Under the pieces are notes generated by a model. It was given only the letters and a program-made list of their open reading frames with translations, was not told the DNA's origin and did no database searches. The translations under genes were made by a program, and so were the position numbers. From assembly GCA_026214975.1 (NCBI GenBank), contig CM047808.1:67544583-67608582 (forward strand): a DNA stretch of 64,000 nt, read 5' to 3'. Each line of letters starts with the position of its first letter. Position 1 is the first letter of the stretch. Positions 46,423-56,760 of the stretch are shown one piece after another. Source of the stretch: Gentiana macrophylla (taxonomy: Eukaryota > Streptophyta > Magnoliopsida > Gentianales > Gentianaceae).

Positions 46423-48034
46423 TGTCCAATCTCACCGGCAGTGTACCGGGTCAACTGTAGCCTAGAATTGGTGAGTCAAGGTCGTATCCCACAGGGAATC
46501 TGGTCGAGTACCAAAGTCGGTCTCGTCCCTAGTTCTGGTCAACACATATATTGAACGTGGTGATTTGTCAGATCACCGGTTCTACAAACTAAATATACAC
46601 AACAAAAGAAAGATCTAAAACTATATAAAAAAAGATAGCCGAGCTATGTTCCAATCTAATACTCACAAACCCTAGCTATGTCCCGAGTTATTGTTGATTC
46701 ACCTAAACGTTCTCGATGTCACAAAGGGTGTCGTTTCCTGGCTCTGAGAATAGACATTATTTCAATAATCTACCCTCCTATGTCAGGTTCAACAGTCTGC
46801 TCAACTGATTTAACTGACCTCACATGGTCTACGATTCATGAAACGCTCGACAAGTCGATACAAAACCTCACAACGAAACCGAGTCTGAACAACTCAGTCG
46901 GTTTTACATAGTGATCCTAGAACCCCGGCTCCCGTATCCTCTCGCAAAATACATATGTAAAGACGATACGTGCGATACGTTTATTAAGTGATCAATTCAA
47001 CAAATGTGATAAGAATTAGTTCTAGAACTATGGTAACGTCGAGAATCAACAGAAAAACATCAAGAACACCACATGAACATGCTAAGGTTCGATTTCATAG
47101 ACTATCACATAACTCAACTAAATCAACAATAAAAATAACATAAACAAGATTAAAAGCAAGAACAAGAAAGGAAAACGAATTACCAAATATATTAGGAGCC
47201 GTCGAAAATCGATCCACAGAACGAAAACCCGTCAATAACGCGTCAAGCTATCTTTAAGAATCAACAGATTACAACAATCTAAGGCTAATCTAAGCTAAAC
47301 TATGCACATAATTGATCTAAGCTAAGAAAAACGATGAAAAACTGAAGAAAAACGAGTTGGGAAGAAGGTGTTGTGGATCTAGATCCAAAATGGGGGTATT
47401 TATAGTGTTTTATGTGTTCTGGACGCTAGGCGTGCACCTAGGAAAGTGTAGGCGCACGCCTAGGATGTTGAAATCACGTACTGAAACTTCTGGCCAAAAT
47501 TCACTGCTAGGCGTGCGCCTAGCATTTCTCAGGCGCGTGCCTAGCTGACACACCTTCAGAAAAACAGCCATAACTTTCTGTGTAGACCTCCAAATCGAGT
47601 GATTAAAAATCCGTTTGAAAGATAATGAAATTTTCTACAACTTTAATGCAGTTGTCTATCCTAGTAAATGCTTCTAAGGTGGATCAAAATGCAGATAAAT
47701 GGAAGGTATGGTTGTAGTACCACCGCGTTTTGATCCGTTTGAACGTTTAAGCTTCGGGCATACGTTCCAATCCTCGTATCTCGCCTTCCGGACATCTCAA
47801 ACACCTATATCATGTATAAAATCAGAAAAAAATACCACACATAATCCCTACAGGACACTAGGGTGACCGAGAGTATAGTAAATTACATCGAAAAAGACCG
47901 AGAATCCCGGACTTTACGTCCTAGGTCCCGAAATGATAACCAAGGTGTAAATACATCAAAATACAACCAAATGTCTCAGAAAACATATAAAATGAGGTAT
48001 AAACAGGGTATAATTACATAGAAAATGATAGACA
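46423..48034 (-). repeat. Gypsy-type solo LTR inserted in E2 pol (LTR C)
   Basis: About 1.6 kb of non-coding DNA splits E2 between the end of RT (GKDETGK) and the start of RNase H. If bounded at TGTCCAAT (46423) and ATAGACA (48034), it has TG...CA ends. Its minus-strand 3' end contains CCCTGTGGGATACGACC, a block typical of Athila/Tat-type LTR ends. A minus-strand TATAAATA is at 47397-47404. The 5-base flanks (CTAAG and ATTTG) do not match, so the borders or the solo-LTR model need care. Confidence 0.6.
47421..47545. repeat. Four GC-rich palindromes of CTAGGCGTGCNCCTAG type
   Basis: Four near-perfect dyads lie in 125 bases: CTAGGCGTGCACCTAG, TAGGCGCACGCCTA, CTAGGCGTGCGCCTAG and AGGCGCGTGCCTAG. 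They lie about 20-150 bases upstream of the minus-strand TATA box of LTR C, in an otherwise AT-rich LTR. Confidence 0.9.
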
Positions 48035-50592
48035 ATTTGACTCCCATCACCTTTCCAGTTTCATCTTTTCCAAGAATGACTCTTGCACACATTGGTGTAT
48101 CTGCTGTGCCACTTGTATCCATACCATACTTGTGTATTAAGTCTTTTGAATACTTGGCTTGACTAATGAAAATTCCATCCTTCATTTGCTTTACTTGAAG
48201 GCCAAGAAAATAATTCAGTTCTCCCATCATGCTCATCTGAAATTTGCTCTTCATCAGATTTGCAAATTTCTCACATAACTTTTCATCCTCTGATCCAAAG
48301 ATGATGTCATCAACATAGATTTGTACTAGCAATATGCTTGTTCCTTCCTCTAGTTTGAATAGTGTCGTATCTATAGTTCCCTTGTTGAATCCATTCTTGA
48401 TCAGAAATTGTGATAGTGTTTCATACCAGGCTCTGGGTGCCTGTTTGAGTCCATAAAGAGCTTTCTTTAGTTTGTATACTTTGTCTTCCTATCCTTTGAG
48501 TTGGAAGAAGGGGGTTGTTCCACATATACATCTTCTTCCAAAAGTCCATTCAGAAATGCACTCTTGACATCCATTTGATAGACTTTGAAATCTTTGTGTG
48601 CAGCAAAAGCTAGAAAAAGTCTGATTGCCGCCAATCTTGCTACTGGAGCAAATGTTCATCATAATCTATTCCTTCTGCTTGAGAATAGCCTTTTGCAACT
48701 AGCCTTGCTTTGTTTCTGACAACAATTCCTTGCTCATCCATCTTGTTTCTGAACACCCATTTTGTTCCAATGATGTTGGCCATGTCTGGTCTGTCAACAA
48801 GTTCCCAGACTTCATTTATTTCAAATTCATTTAGTTCTTCTTGCATGGCTGTGATCCAATCTGCATCTTGAATTGCATCATCTATTGTCTTGGGTTCCAC
48901 TTGTGATAGAAAACATGTTAACATATGCTCCAGTTGTCTTCTGGTTCTTACTCCTGTGTGAATATCTCCAATAACTTGTTCTTCAGGATGATCTCTTAGC
49001 CAATTTAGGTCTGGTTGAAGTTGTTCTTCACTTGGTGCTTCTGTAATTTCATGTTGTGCATGAGCTTCAAGTTCTGGTGCTTCTTCTGTTGTATTGACTT
49101 ACGGCTCATCTTGATTTCCAAAATTGTGATGCAGAATAGTTGTTGGTACTGTTGTATTCATATACACTTGTATTTGTGCTGCTTCTTCTTCTTGTTCTTG
49201 AAGACTTTCACCATTTGTATTTGGTTCATCAAAGACTACATGTATTGATTCTTCAATCACCAATGTTCTTTTGTTGAGTACTATGAATGCTTTGCTGGTG
49301 CTTGAGTATCCCATAAAGATTGCTTCATCAGCCTTTTCATCAAAGGCATGCAGCTGATTCTTGTTCAAAACAAAACATCTTGATCCAAACATATGTAAAT
49401 ATGAGATATTAGGTTTTCTACCATTCCATATTTCATATGGAGTCTTTCCATGATGTTAGTTGATAATTGATCTGTTTTGTGTATGGCATGTTGTGTTTGC
49501 TGCTTCAGCCCAAAATCTCTTTGGCAAGCATGCTTCGCAATCATTGTTCATTCGCTTCTTTGAGAGTTCTATTTCTTCTTTATGCTACACCATTTTGTCG
49601 TGGGGTTCCTGCTGCAGATAATTGATGCAAGATGCTCCATTTTCTTCACAATAGGTTCTGATAATTTCATTAAGAAATTCAGTGCCTCTATCTGATCTGA
49701 TCTTGATGATTTTCAATTCTTTCTCATTTTGGAGTCTTCTTAACAAATCTGGCAGCTTTTTGAGTGTCTCTTTCTTCTTGTTCATGAAGATGGTCCAGGT
49801 GTATTTTGAGTAATCATCCACCACTACCAGGGTGTATTTCTTACCACTTACACTTACTGGTGTGACTGGTCCAAACAGGTCCATATGCAACAGATGTAGA
49901 ATTCTTGTTGTTGATTGATAGGGTTTTTGACTTGAAAGAACTTTTGATTTGTTTCCCTTTCTGACATGCATCACATAGACTTTCTTTCTTGAATGTGATC
50001 TCTGGCAGGCCTTCAACTAACTTGTTCTTTGATAATTTGTTGTTGGTCTTGAAATTCAGGTGATTTAGTCTTCTATGCCATAACCAGCTAGTTGACTGTT
50101 TGTTTTTGACAAATAAACATGTTTCTGCCTTGGCTGTTTTCCAATCCACCACATACATGTTATCTTTTCTTCTACCTGCAAGTACTACTGTGTTGGTTTG
50201 GCTGTGAATGACTTTGCATCCTTCCTTGCTGAAGTGCACATTATAGCCTTTGTCACAAAATTGACTAATGCTCATCAGATTGAAATTAAGTCCCCTGACA
50301 TATGCCACATTTTGAATCTTCATATTGTTCTTGAGCTTTGTGCCTTCCCCCTTAATCTTGCCATGGTTTTCTTTTCCTCCAAATGTGACTTTGGGTCCAT
50401 CAAAAGCTTTGAAGTCAGTGAGCCATCTCTTGTTTCCTGTCATGTGTCTGGAACATCCACTGTCTATGTACCATACATCCTACAAAACCATTTTATTAAG
50501 TTTAGGTACCCAACACTGTTTGGGTCCATACCTGTTAGCAGTCATGCCTCCTACTCCAAGTGTATATCCAAATGATCTTCTTTTTGGATAGT
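48035..50592 (-). pseudogene. pol: E2 pol: protease, integrase, reverse transcriptase
   Basis: The minus-strand order is as follows. The linker GPKQCWVPK comes first (about 50.52 kb), then the protease motif YIDSGCSRHMTG (50.44-50.48 kb). The pre-integrase domain follows (LWHRRLNHLNF and CDACQKGKQ, about 50.0 kb). The integrase core has HMDLFGP and IRSDRGTEF (49.6-49.9 kb), and its third catalytic acid lies in a frameshifted part. The integrase C-terminus is at 49099-49392 (MGYSSTSKAFIVLN). RT begins at 48640-48924 (NIIGTKWVFRNKMDEQG, ARLVAKGYSQ) and its palm is at 47976-48332 with YVDDIIF and GELNYFLGLQV. Several frameshifts and stops make it dead. The solo LTR at 50593 cuts it from gag. Confidence 0.9.
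50588..50592. other. Target-site duplication ATAGT (left of solo LTR X1)
   Basis: ATAGT at 50588-50592 recurs at 52094-52098, exactly at the TG...CA ends of the solo LTR. Confidence 0.9.
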
Positions 50593-50911
50593 TGTTAACG
50601 GTGATTTTTACGATATATATGATATTATTTCGTAGCAATTTCCTTCGTATTTTATTACTTTTTATAGAAAAGTAAGTGTTTAAATGAAATATTGAAAGAA
50701 TGGGTGTGGAAATCATTAAAATGCAAAATCGAGCTATTTACGTGATTTATTAGTGATTTTTCATCAATATATATGGTTCTACATTTTGCACATTTCTATT
50801 ACCTTGTAGGTACATTTGCATGGCAAGGAATGAGCTGAAAAGATGTTTGATTGAAGATTAAATGGAAGGAAGGAGATGCAAGTCGAAGGTAGAATGAAGC
50901 TTTACAAGTTT

Positions 50912-51119
50912 GGACGCACGTTTGAGGTCCCGTCCAGTGGACTGGCGTCCAGAAAGAGTGGACTGGCATCCAAGAGGAGCTTTTGATTCAGGATGTTCAG
51001 ATTTTCAGTGGACAAGCGTCCAAAATTACATAGGACGGGCGTCTGATCCAGCTCGGCCCGACTCAAAGATTTTATATAGGCTGGACTGGCGTCCAGAGGC
51101 ACTGGACGGGCGTCCAGCC
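50912..51119. repeat. Cluster of GGACGGGCGTCC-type dyads in LTR X1
   Basis: About seven related words lie in 210 bases, for example GGACGCACGTTTG, GGACTGGCGTCC, GGACAAGCGTCC, GGACGGGCGTCT and GGACGGGCGTCC. Most are imperfect palindromes of GGACGNNCGTCC form. The cluster ends about 30 bases upstream of the TATATATAG box. Confidence 0.9.
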
Positions 51120-51149
51120 GCCTCCATTGCCAAAACCGACTTCGAAATC

Positions 51150-51158
51150 TATATATAG
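51150..51158 (+). promoter_or_regulatory. Putative TATA box in LTR X1
   Basis: TATATATAG lies at the place that holds TATAAATAG (58605-58613) in LTR X2. Downstream, both copies have an AACCCTAA.GACACACA-type start region. Confidence 0.6.
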
Positions 51159-52098
51159 ACGCGTTTTTCCAACCCTAAAGACACACAATTCAATCCCTGG
51201 CCGCCCAGGCCCCTTGGGGGTGCCCTAGCTGCGTTTTCCCACCATCATAAACATCTTTTTATCTTCCTTTTTATTTATATGATTTGTATTCCAACGATGG
51301 ATAGAGGCTAAGCGTTTTGAACAAGCTTGTGAAGCCGATCGAGCATCAACTTGATTTCTTCTTTGGATTTGTTTTGTGAGTTTTATTAAAGCTCGTATCT
51401 TTATTATGCTTTTATATTGTTATGCAATTATATCGATGGATTGTTGCTCTGTGATGTTTAATGTTTGATGAAAATCGTTGTTAGACCTAGATCACCGTAG
51501 TAAAGATTTGACTTTTAACCTAAAAATAACGAGAGTTGATTAGGTTGAATTTCTAGGTTGCTAGATTGAGAAATCTTACACCTTGTTATGGAAGCGTTAA
51601 TCTTTAAGATCGAAAGATAGAAGATTAATAGGCGAATTATCTACGAGAGTAGAAATTCATACCTTTGATAGGTGAACCACATCTTTATTAAATCTTCACT
51701 AAACGATCTAGGGTAGAAATTGAGAGTTGCGAGATAGGTGGATCATTGCTTGTTCCTCGTTAAAATTAATTGAAATTATCTTTGTGCCTTGTTCTTCGTT
51801 GTTTTCTTAGAAGTTTGCTTTCTTTTTAGTTAATAGAATTAGTTATTTTAGATTTAAGTTCGCAATTATCGTTTCACGGCTTTGACCGACAATCCTCTGT
51901 CGATTTATCTTTTCGTTCTATTATATTAGGTTTAATAATAATAGTATCAATCTTAGGAAAATTAATGAACTAGATACCCCGATTCCCTGTGATCGACTCC
52001 GGTATTAATCGTTGTACTACTATCCCTACACTTAGGGAATACCGGATTTATAAATTTATTACTTGTTGTTTTCATTAGATAAAATCCGTGACAATAGT

Positions 52099-54136
52099 TA
52101 AAGTCATCAACTTCATATATATAAGGCATGGCAGAATAGCTTCTAGTATTTCTACTGAAGATATTCTGATACTTTTCTCCATTTTTTGGTGCATTTGCAT
52201 CATTCTTCACTCTCCAATATGCAGTGGGAAACCTGACTTGCTTCATGTGTCTAGGAGTATACCTAGTTTGATTTTTCTTAAGCACATGATGCATATTATG
52301 GAATGGTTTCTTCTTGTATTTTGGAGGTGCAACATTCCAATCATCCTCTGAAGGATAAAGTCTTCATTTACCTTTCAGAAAGTCCTTGCTTTTGATTGAC
52401 TTGACTGATGATTTAGTCTGCTATTTTACTGCACTGGGTTTTGACTTCATCGGTACAGGATGAGTGGTTGAGACCATGGTCTGTCCCTTTCTGAATTTTG
52501 GTTCAATGTTGATCCTGGATTCAGAATCGTATTTACCATTGTTTCTACTCTCATCCTCATCATTGTAGCCAAGACCGGATCTGATCCAAACCTTTTGAGG
52601 GTTTGTAAACTGCATTTCATTTGTTATCTTAATCGGTAGGGGATTTTCTCAATCGATCTCAACAACAACCGATGTATGAACCTCTGCTTTGTTTGTTGAT
52701 CATTTGAGTAGATCTCCTTACTAGTTAGTTCAGCTTTTGCTTTATCCAGTTCTTTCTTTAATCTTTTATTTTCCTTTCTTAGATCCTTGCATTCCTTTTC
52801 CAGAATTTCATGATTCATTTCAATTTCATCAAATTTAGTCATGAGATTTTGGACTAGGTCTGCTGGATCTAAAGGGAGAATAAGATTGTGCGATGTTAGA
52901 TGTGGATGCATTTGATGAAGAGTAAGAGCTAGATGTTATCTCAGTTTCATCTGATTCTTTGGCCATTAGACATAGGCTTGTTTTCTCAATGTCTGAGCTA
53001 TCACCTTCATCTTCATCTAATTCTTTGGTCATGAGGCATAGACATGCTTTTTCATTGTCTGAGTTGTCTTCTTCATCATTGTTATCTGAGTTATTATCAG
53101 ATGATTCTTCATTCTTTTCACTTCTAGATTCAGCCATAAGTGTTTTCTTGGCTCTCCTCTTTTCAGATGCTTTGTATTTCTTCTTTTCATCATCTTTATC
53201 ATTTTCTTCAGGACAATCAGCCTTGAAGTGACCTTTCTTGTTGCAGTTGAAGCATTTGTATTCATCATCTTTCTTCTTTATGTCTTTGTTTGAGCTAGAC
53301 CTCTTGTTTGATGATGAGTTTCCTTTGAATGGCTTCTTTTTGCGAAACCTGTCAAAACATTTAACTAATAAAGCTACATGTTCTTTAAGTTCATGCGTCT
53401 TTTTGCTGATACAATCGGCAAAGTTACTTTGCTGGGGTGCAATCAGTGCAGTGGCATTTTGTGTCTCTGCCGGAGCACCATCTTCACCGTTCAGTTCGAA
53501 TTCATGAGCTTTAAGTTGGGACATCAGTGTCAGAGTGTCAGTGCTTGCAAGGTTTGTGGTTCCTCTGATTACTGATGTTATTGTCTTCCATCTTTCAGGT
53601 AAGCCTCTCAAGATCTTTAAGCATACTTCTTTCTGGGGATATGTGTGTCCAAGTCATTGCGATTCATCGATGATTCTAGAGAATCATGTTGTCCATTTGA
53701 TCAATGGATTCACCAGTCTTCATTTTGAAATTTTCAAATTTACTGCTTCTGCAAGAGATAATTTGTTTTCTTTAAATACTTCAGATCCTTCATTTATCAA
53801 TGCTAGCTTGTCCCACATCTCCTTTGCTGTTTTTCAATCTTTGATTCTCATAAACATATTGCTATCTAGAGTCTTCAAAATCATATCTTTTGCAACAAAG
53901 TCTAGATTTGCTCTTCTCCTGTCATCCTTGGTCCAATCTTTCTTGGGTTTGTCTATTTCCTTTCCTTTATCTGCTCCTGTGGATACCACAGTCATGATCA
54001 TGATTGCTCCATCATTGATTACGTCCATCATCTCCTCATGAGTTGCTGGAAGATGAGATAGCATTCTTATTTTATATTCATCAAAATTATTAACATTGAA
54101 AACATGTAATTTTGACATAAAGTTTTGGGAATCCAT
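52099..54136 (-). pseudogene. gag: E2 gag with CCHC zinc knuckle
   Basis: The start at 54136 (MDSQNFMSKLHVFNVNNFDE) lies about 120 bases inside the primer site. The capsid region follows: WTKDDRRRANLDFVAKDMIL in the first frame, then LKILRGLPERWKTITSVIRG in the frame 52835-53611. The RNA-binding box is CFNCNKKGHFKADC near 53.23 kb. Acidic CLMTKE/CLMAKE repeats come next. A coiled coil (52624-52911, ILEKECKDLRKENKRLKKEL) and a KVWIRSGLGYN segment (52421-52615) end it. This long C-terminal extension with CLMA repeats and coiled coil is typical of Sirevirus gag. Frameshifts at about 53.83 and 52.9 kb break it. Confidence 0.9.
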
Positions 54137-54258
54137 AAGTACAAATAATAGATTTAAATGTGAATGAGTAGAAAACTCAGATTTGAAAACTACTTTGAAA
54201 ATATGTGATCTCCTTGTTACCGGAAATTAGATCTGAACAGGTTCTGATACTAAGAACA

Positions 54259-54271
54259 CTGCTCTGATACA
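54259..54271 (-). other. E2 primer binding site, tRNA-Met like
   Basis: The minus strand reads GTATCAGAGCAG just inside the 5' LTR, close to the TGGTATCAGAGC standard. Confidence 0.75.
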
Positions 54272-54274
54272 AAT

Positions 54275-54592
54275 TGTTGGTCCCAGAGAAGGGTGAAACT
54301 ATAGTCAGAGGGGGGTGAATGACTATAGTGGAGTTTCAAAAACTTTTCTTGTATTTAAAAGTTCTTGGGCAGTGGATAAGTCCCTTCTGACTATGTTGTT
54401 TCAAAGTAGTTTGGACAATCACATATATAGATTATAATTTAGGCAATTTAAATGAATGCAGTAAAGTAGATTGCAGAAAGTAAATTGACACAAGGCTTAT
54501 AGTTGTTCAGGGTGGTGTAAACCCTTAATCCACTCTTCTCCTGTGATGATCGGAGGAATTCACTATTATTTTCACAGATACAATAGTATGAT
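54275..54592 (-). repeat. E2 5' LTR, truncated to 318 bases
   Basis: It matches 39810-40123 or so of the 3' LTR up to CAATAGTATGAT, then the match ends abruptly. About 1.1 kb of the LTR, including its promoter, is missing and replaced by family X sequence. Confidence 0.9.
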
Positions 54593-54609
54593 CATCTCTG
54601 TTGTGTGTT

Positions 54610-54703
54610 TGCCCGAGGCGGAGCGGCGTCCGCCCAAAGAACCGGCGCCCGTCTGTTTTTTCTCCAGGCAGACGTCCGTCCAGTAACTTGGACGCCCGTC
54701 TGG
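54610..54703. repeat. Internal GACG..CGTC dyad cluster 1
   Basis: GGCGTCCGCC, GGCGCCCGTCTG, CAGACGTCCGTCC and GGACGCCCGTCTG lie within 95 bases. They use the same vocabulary as the LTR X clusters but in both orientations. Confidence 0.85.
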
Positions 54704-55404
54704 CCTGTCTGTCACCAGTTTTTTTTATTTATTTTTGTTTTAGGTAGATATCTTGGTTTGTCTTTCTTTTCCTCATTAAATAAATGTACTAGGGTTTCTA
54801 TTTTTCGTAGGTAGGTTTTGTAGGTAGGTTTCTGAGGTTGAATCATCTGACTCCACGTTTTTCGCGGTCAAATTTTTGGTAAAAGGGATCGTTTTAGCAC
54901 TCGTTAGTATTTTGTCCGTAACTTTCGGCTCGAGTGTCCGTTTGGCGCGCAGGACCCCAATTCGGAAAGCTCGTTCCGACGCCGATGACGTGGCAAACGT
55001 TCGACACCATTTTCGAGGTCAAAATCTACTGTTTTCCCTTCCATTTTGGGCTCAGAAGATTTCAACACGTTTTTTTTTCGTTTTTTTTAGTGTTTTATGT
55101 TTTTCTGTTTTAAATTTTTCGTAGTTTAGGTTTAGGTTTCTGTTTCCGTATCTTTTTAGGTAGTTTTCAATAAAAGTAGCGTTAAATAAATTGACAGTTT
55201 TTTTTTTGCCGTGTTTCGATGACCGTCGGGTTAAGAATATGCAAAACCTTTTTTTTACTCAATTTATGAAACGTGAATTTAGGTTTCATAGTTTTGTTTT
55301 CAATAAACACTAGGGTTTCTGTTTTAATGATATGATATTAGGTTAAGTCTGGGGTTGCTGCTGTCTTTTGATATAGGTCGAGTCTGTTGTGTTTCTCTGC
55401 TGAG

Positions 55405-55620
55405 TCAGACGGGCGTCCATAGTAAGTGAACGCCCGTCCATCCCAAAACGCATCAACGCTGTTATGTTTTTAGAGAGTCAGACGAGCGTTTGCCTTTTTC
55501 CCCGAACGCCCGTCTGCTCTATGTGGTTCTGGACGGGCGTCTGCATGCCTGAACGTCCGTCCGCCCTGATTATGCTTTAAACGTCCGTCTGTTTTGACTG
55601 AACGTCAGTCCAGTCTGTCA
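55405..55620. repeat. Internal GACG..CGTC dyad cluster 2
   Basis: Eight or so words occur in 215 bases: CAGACGGGCGTCC, GAACGCCCGTCC, CAGACGAGCGTTTG, GAACGCCCGTCTG, GGACGGGCGTCTG, GAACGTCCGTCCG, AAACGTCCGTCTG and GAACGTCAGTCC. Sense and antisense forms alternate at 15-40 base spacing, so adjacent units could pair as hairpins. Confidence 0.9.
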
Positions 55621-55654
55621 GTTTTTTGTGAATAGATTTTATCTTGATACATAC

Positions 55655-56760
55655 GTCTATTATTTGACATGGTTGTTCCCATACGAGCTTCTGTGGCTGA
55701 TTATTTTTTACGTAGATGTTCTGAACTTGCATGTGTACATATTTCCATCTACGGATCCATGTTAAATAATTGATGATTCATCCATGCATGTTATAGTTAA
55801 TGTCGGTTCTCGTATGCTATAACTGTTCTTATTGTTATTTAATAGCTAATGTCGGTTTCCGTATGCTACATATCGTTGTGATGAATCTTGTGAGCTTTGA
55901 GACCTATGTGCTTCCTTGTTATTTTTGTAACTCATATGGGTAGCTACTGTCGGTTTTCCGTTGCTACCATTGCATCTTATGAGTTATATCTGTTTAGTAT
56001 AGCTAACTGTTGGTTTTCCATAATGCTATCACCTTTGATGAGTCTTAAGGCGCGTCTACACTGCATGTAATGAATAGTACTGTTGTTTATCGTAAACTGT
56101 CATTATTTGGTAGACGTTTATATATTTGATCTCGTTTATATATTATCCTCTAATTTTTATATACATGCTTCATTATTCGACTTGGATGTTTTATTGTGAG
56201 CCTATGTGGCCTTCGTATATGTGTAGATGTCCTGTTCTTTCACCGTTATGGTTTTCTTTCCATCTATTGCAATCCATGTTGAGTAATTCACCTAGCTAGA
56301 TGTGATTCTAATATGATTTATACTGTTCCTTTTGTCGTCTATCTAGGATGTTAGGGTTGTTAAAGGCACGTCTACACATTACATGGCAAGCTTCTGTGGC
56401 TTTGCATAATCGAATTTTGTTGTGCTTCTGTGGAGTTATTTAGTAGACGTTTATATCCTTGATCGTGCTTAGATTAGGGCGACATCTATGGAATTAGTTG
56501 GGCTAGTTTATTTTCTTTATTTTCGTTTTGTTTTTTTTTTTTGTATAATTGCATATCATTTAGTTGCATTGTATTTTATTCTGTTTTTTTCTTTTTATTT
56601 TTATTTATCTTTTTAGTGCACCTAGCCCTGCTACTTTGTAGTGTCCTCTATCCTTAGTTCTTTATGCACATGTTGAGCTTATTTGTATTGTAAAGCTTCT
56701 ATGGCTTTTTGTTTGACGCTTAGGTGTCCTGTGTTTTCCCTGTGTAGTGATTTTTCCATC
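55655..56760 (+). repeat. Diverged long repeats in the family X 3' region
   Basis: Three modules recur in degenerate form. One is GAGCTTCTGTGGC-like. One is AGCTAATGTCGGTTTCCGTATGCTA-like, with four copies between 55.79 and 56.03 kb. The third is ACGTCTACAC...GTAGACGTTTATAT, at about 56.05-56.13 and 56.37-56.46 kb. The last has inverted arms (GTCTAC / GTAGAC) about 70-90 bases apart. Confidence 0.6.

Larger units (their letters stand above)
50593..52093 (+). repeat. Athila-like solo LTR (X1) in E2
   Basis: This 1501-base LTR reads TGTTAACGGTGATTTT...AAATCCGTGACA, with ATAGT duplications on both sides and no interior, so it is a textbook solo LTR. It matches 58081-59549. The 3' part has ACTAGATACCCCGATTCCCT and GATCGACTC.GGTATTAATCG, the Athila LTR end signature. 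A TATATATAG box is at 51150-51158. Confidence 0.95.
39810..54592 (-). mobile_element. E2: Sirevirus-like Ty1/copia element, multiply interrupted
   Basis: The 3' LTR is at 39810-41223 and the truncated 5' LTR at 54275-54592. A tRNA-Met-like primer site lies at 54259-54271 and a polypurine tract at 41224. Reading down the minus strand, gag, protease, integrase, RT and RNase H occur in copia order, then a spacer, then a long extra ORF before the 3' LTR. This is the Sirevirus plan. Three later insertions sit inside it: 42075-42688, 46423-48034 and 50593-52093. All genes have frameshifts or stops. About a dozen differences in the 318 bases shared by the two LTRs suggest a moderate age. Confidence 0.9.

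Noticed and set aside
46678..46911. 77-residue plus-strand reading frame
   Set aside because: It lies in LTR C, which is non-coding, and has no motif.
53535..54041. 168-residue plus-strand reading frame
   Set aside because: Antisense to E2 gag, where capsid motifs are clear.
55405..55620. CRISPR-like array of short repeats
   Set aside because: Repeats are imperfect, alternate in orientation, have irregular spacing and lie in a plant retroelement.
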